Source: JAENVT01 sp031424145 (GTDB lineage Bacteria > Actinomycetota > Acidimicrobiia > Acidimicrobiales > Ilumatobacteraceae). From it: a stretch of 25,088 nt of DNA. How positions within the stretch are numbered: position 1 is the first letter of the stretch; each line of letters starts with the position of its first letter. A program made the position numbers and the translations under genes. Below are positions 24,490 to 25,088 of the stretch, one piece after another. Under the pieces are notes generated by a model. The model was not told the origin of the DNA, searched no databases, and worked only from the letters and a program-made list of their open reading frames with translations. The stretch lies in NCBI GenBank assembly GCA_031424145.1, contig JANPGV010000137.1:1-25088 (forward strand), written 5' to 3'.

Positions 24490-25088
24490 ATGGGGTTCAC
24501 TGCACCGATGCTGTCCGGTGCGGCCACGACCATTGCACGCAGCGAGCTCCGGCGCAGGCCGTGGTCGTACGCGGCGCTGGCACTGATCATCGCCGTCGGT
24601 GGTGGAGCAGCGCTCGGCGCGGCGATCACCGCTCATCGCACGGATCGCGCCTATCCCGACTACATCCACCGCGCCCAGGTCAGCAACCTGGTGGTGAACC
24701 CGAGCCTCGCCTCGGTGGCGATGGACAAGGCCATCCGAGAGTTCCATGGCGTGCGCGCCGTGCACAGGAGTGCGCTGATGCTCGCCTCGATCGGCGCGAC
24801 GAAGGCGGCCCCGCTTTCGGAGCTCGAGCAGTCGTCGGTCGACTCCTATCTCCAGGTGATCGGGTCGCCGGACGGCCGGTTCGTCGATGTCGACCGGCCA
24901 CAGATCTCGAGTGGTCGCCCACCGACCGGCGATCGCGAGATCTTCATCAGCGACCAGGTGCGACCGGTTCTAGAGGCCGAGCTCGGTCGCAAACTCGCGT
25001 TGGGTGATTCGGTTGATGTGGCGTTCTGGTGGAGCTTCGTCGAAGATCCCAGCCAGGATCCGTCGAAAGTCATCTCGCCGATCGGGGT
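24490..25088 (+). CDS. FtsX-like permease, N-terminal part, cut by window edge
   Basis: From ATG 24490 an open frame of 199 codons runs off the right edge. The N-terminus TIARSELRRRPWSYAALALIIAVGGGAALGAAITAHRTDRAY has the basic SELRRR followed by one membrane segment (about 32-52), closely like ARAELRRRWLSLVMLGVLGG of the permease at 5829-8219, and a polar extracytoplasmic domain follows with RPPTGDREIFISDQV (the GRxP...EI-I pattern of MacB-type periplasmic domains). So this is a second FtsX-like permease of the same subfamily. ATG 24508 is an alternative start; neither has a clear Shine-Dalgarno. An ATPase partner may lie beyond the edge. Confidence 0.75.
   Translation, partial: MGFTAPMLSGAATTIARSELRRRPWSYAALALIIAVGGGAALGAAITAHRTDRAYPDYIHRAQVSNLVVNPSLASVAMDKAIREFHGVRAVHRSALMLASIGATKAAPLSELEQSSVDSYLQVIGSPDGRFVDVDRPQISSGRPPTGDREIFISDQVRPVLEAELGRKLALGDSVDVAFWWSFVEDPSQDPSKVISPIG

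Noticed and set aside
24442..24765. 107-codon minus-strand open frame at the second permease
   Set aside because: Antisense to a permease N-terminus that matches the family by pattern; no signal of its own.

Overview
The window looks like chromosomal DNA of a high-GC actinobacterium. Codon use is strongly G/C at third positions, lipoproteins have actinobacterial DUF3558-like signatures, there is a LAL-type LuxR regulator and a DUF6458-like membrane peptide, and several genes appear to start at or within a few bases of a TAnnnT -10 box, as in leaderless actinobacterial transcripts. An Acidimicrobiia-type host is my guess, not something the sequence proves. I see no rRNA, tRNA, CRISPR array, transposase or phage gene.

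Layout. Positions 1-2260 (minus strand) hold a four-gene, translationally coupled operon: DUF3558-like lipoprotein, DUF4242-like small protein, second DUF3558-like lipoprotein, and a further lipoprotein cut by the left edge. It is divergent from a 914-aa AAA/LuxR regulator (2340-5084, plus). The 79-bp gap carries a 16-bp dyad midway between two apparent leaderless promoters. Next come a NERD-domain protein (5145-5816, plus) and a convergent FtsX-like permease (5829-8219, minus).

Positions 8296-16947 (minus) encode a 2883-aa NdvB-type cyclic beta-1,2-glucan synthase with transmembrane, GT84, glycoamylase-like and GH94 modules. Upstream on the same strand is a coupled pair: an ECF sigma factor (18882-18322) overlapping a membrane-anchored protein with three tandem Ig-like repeats (18325-17048). 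A divergent ABC1/AarF-type kinase-like protein (19018-20685, plus) converges, 3 bp apart, on a five-PAS GGDEF-EAL cyclic-di-GMP protein (23922-20689, minus). The right end has a 79-aa DUF6458-like membrane peptide (24345-24106, minus) and the start of a second FtsX-like permease (24490 to the right edge, plus).

Theme. Most genes concern the cell envelope and its regulation: lipoproteins, a large glucan synthase, permeases, a sigma factor with a surface-exposed partner, and c-di-GMP signalling. The most interesting material is the divergent LuxR/lipoprotein regulatory unit, the sigma/Ig-repeat pair beside the glucan synthase, and a set of strong intergenic hairpins.
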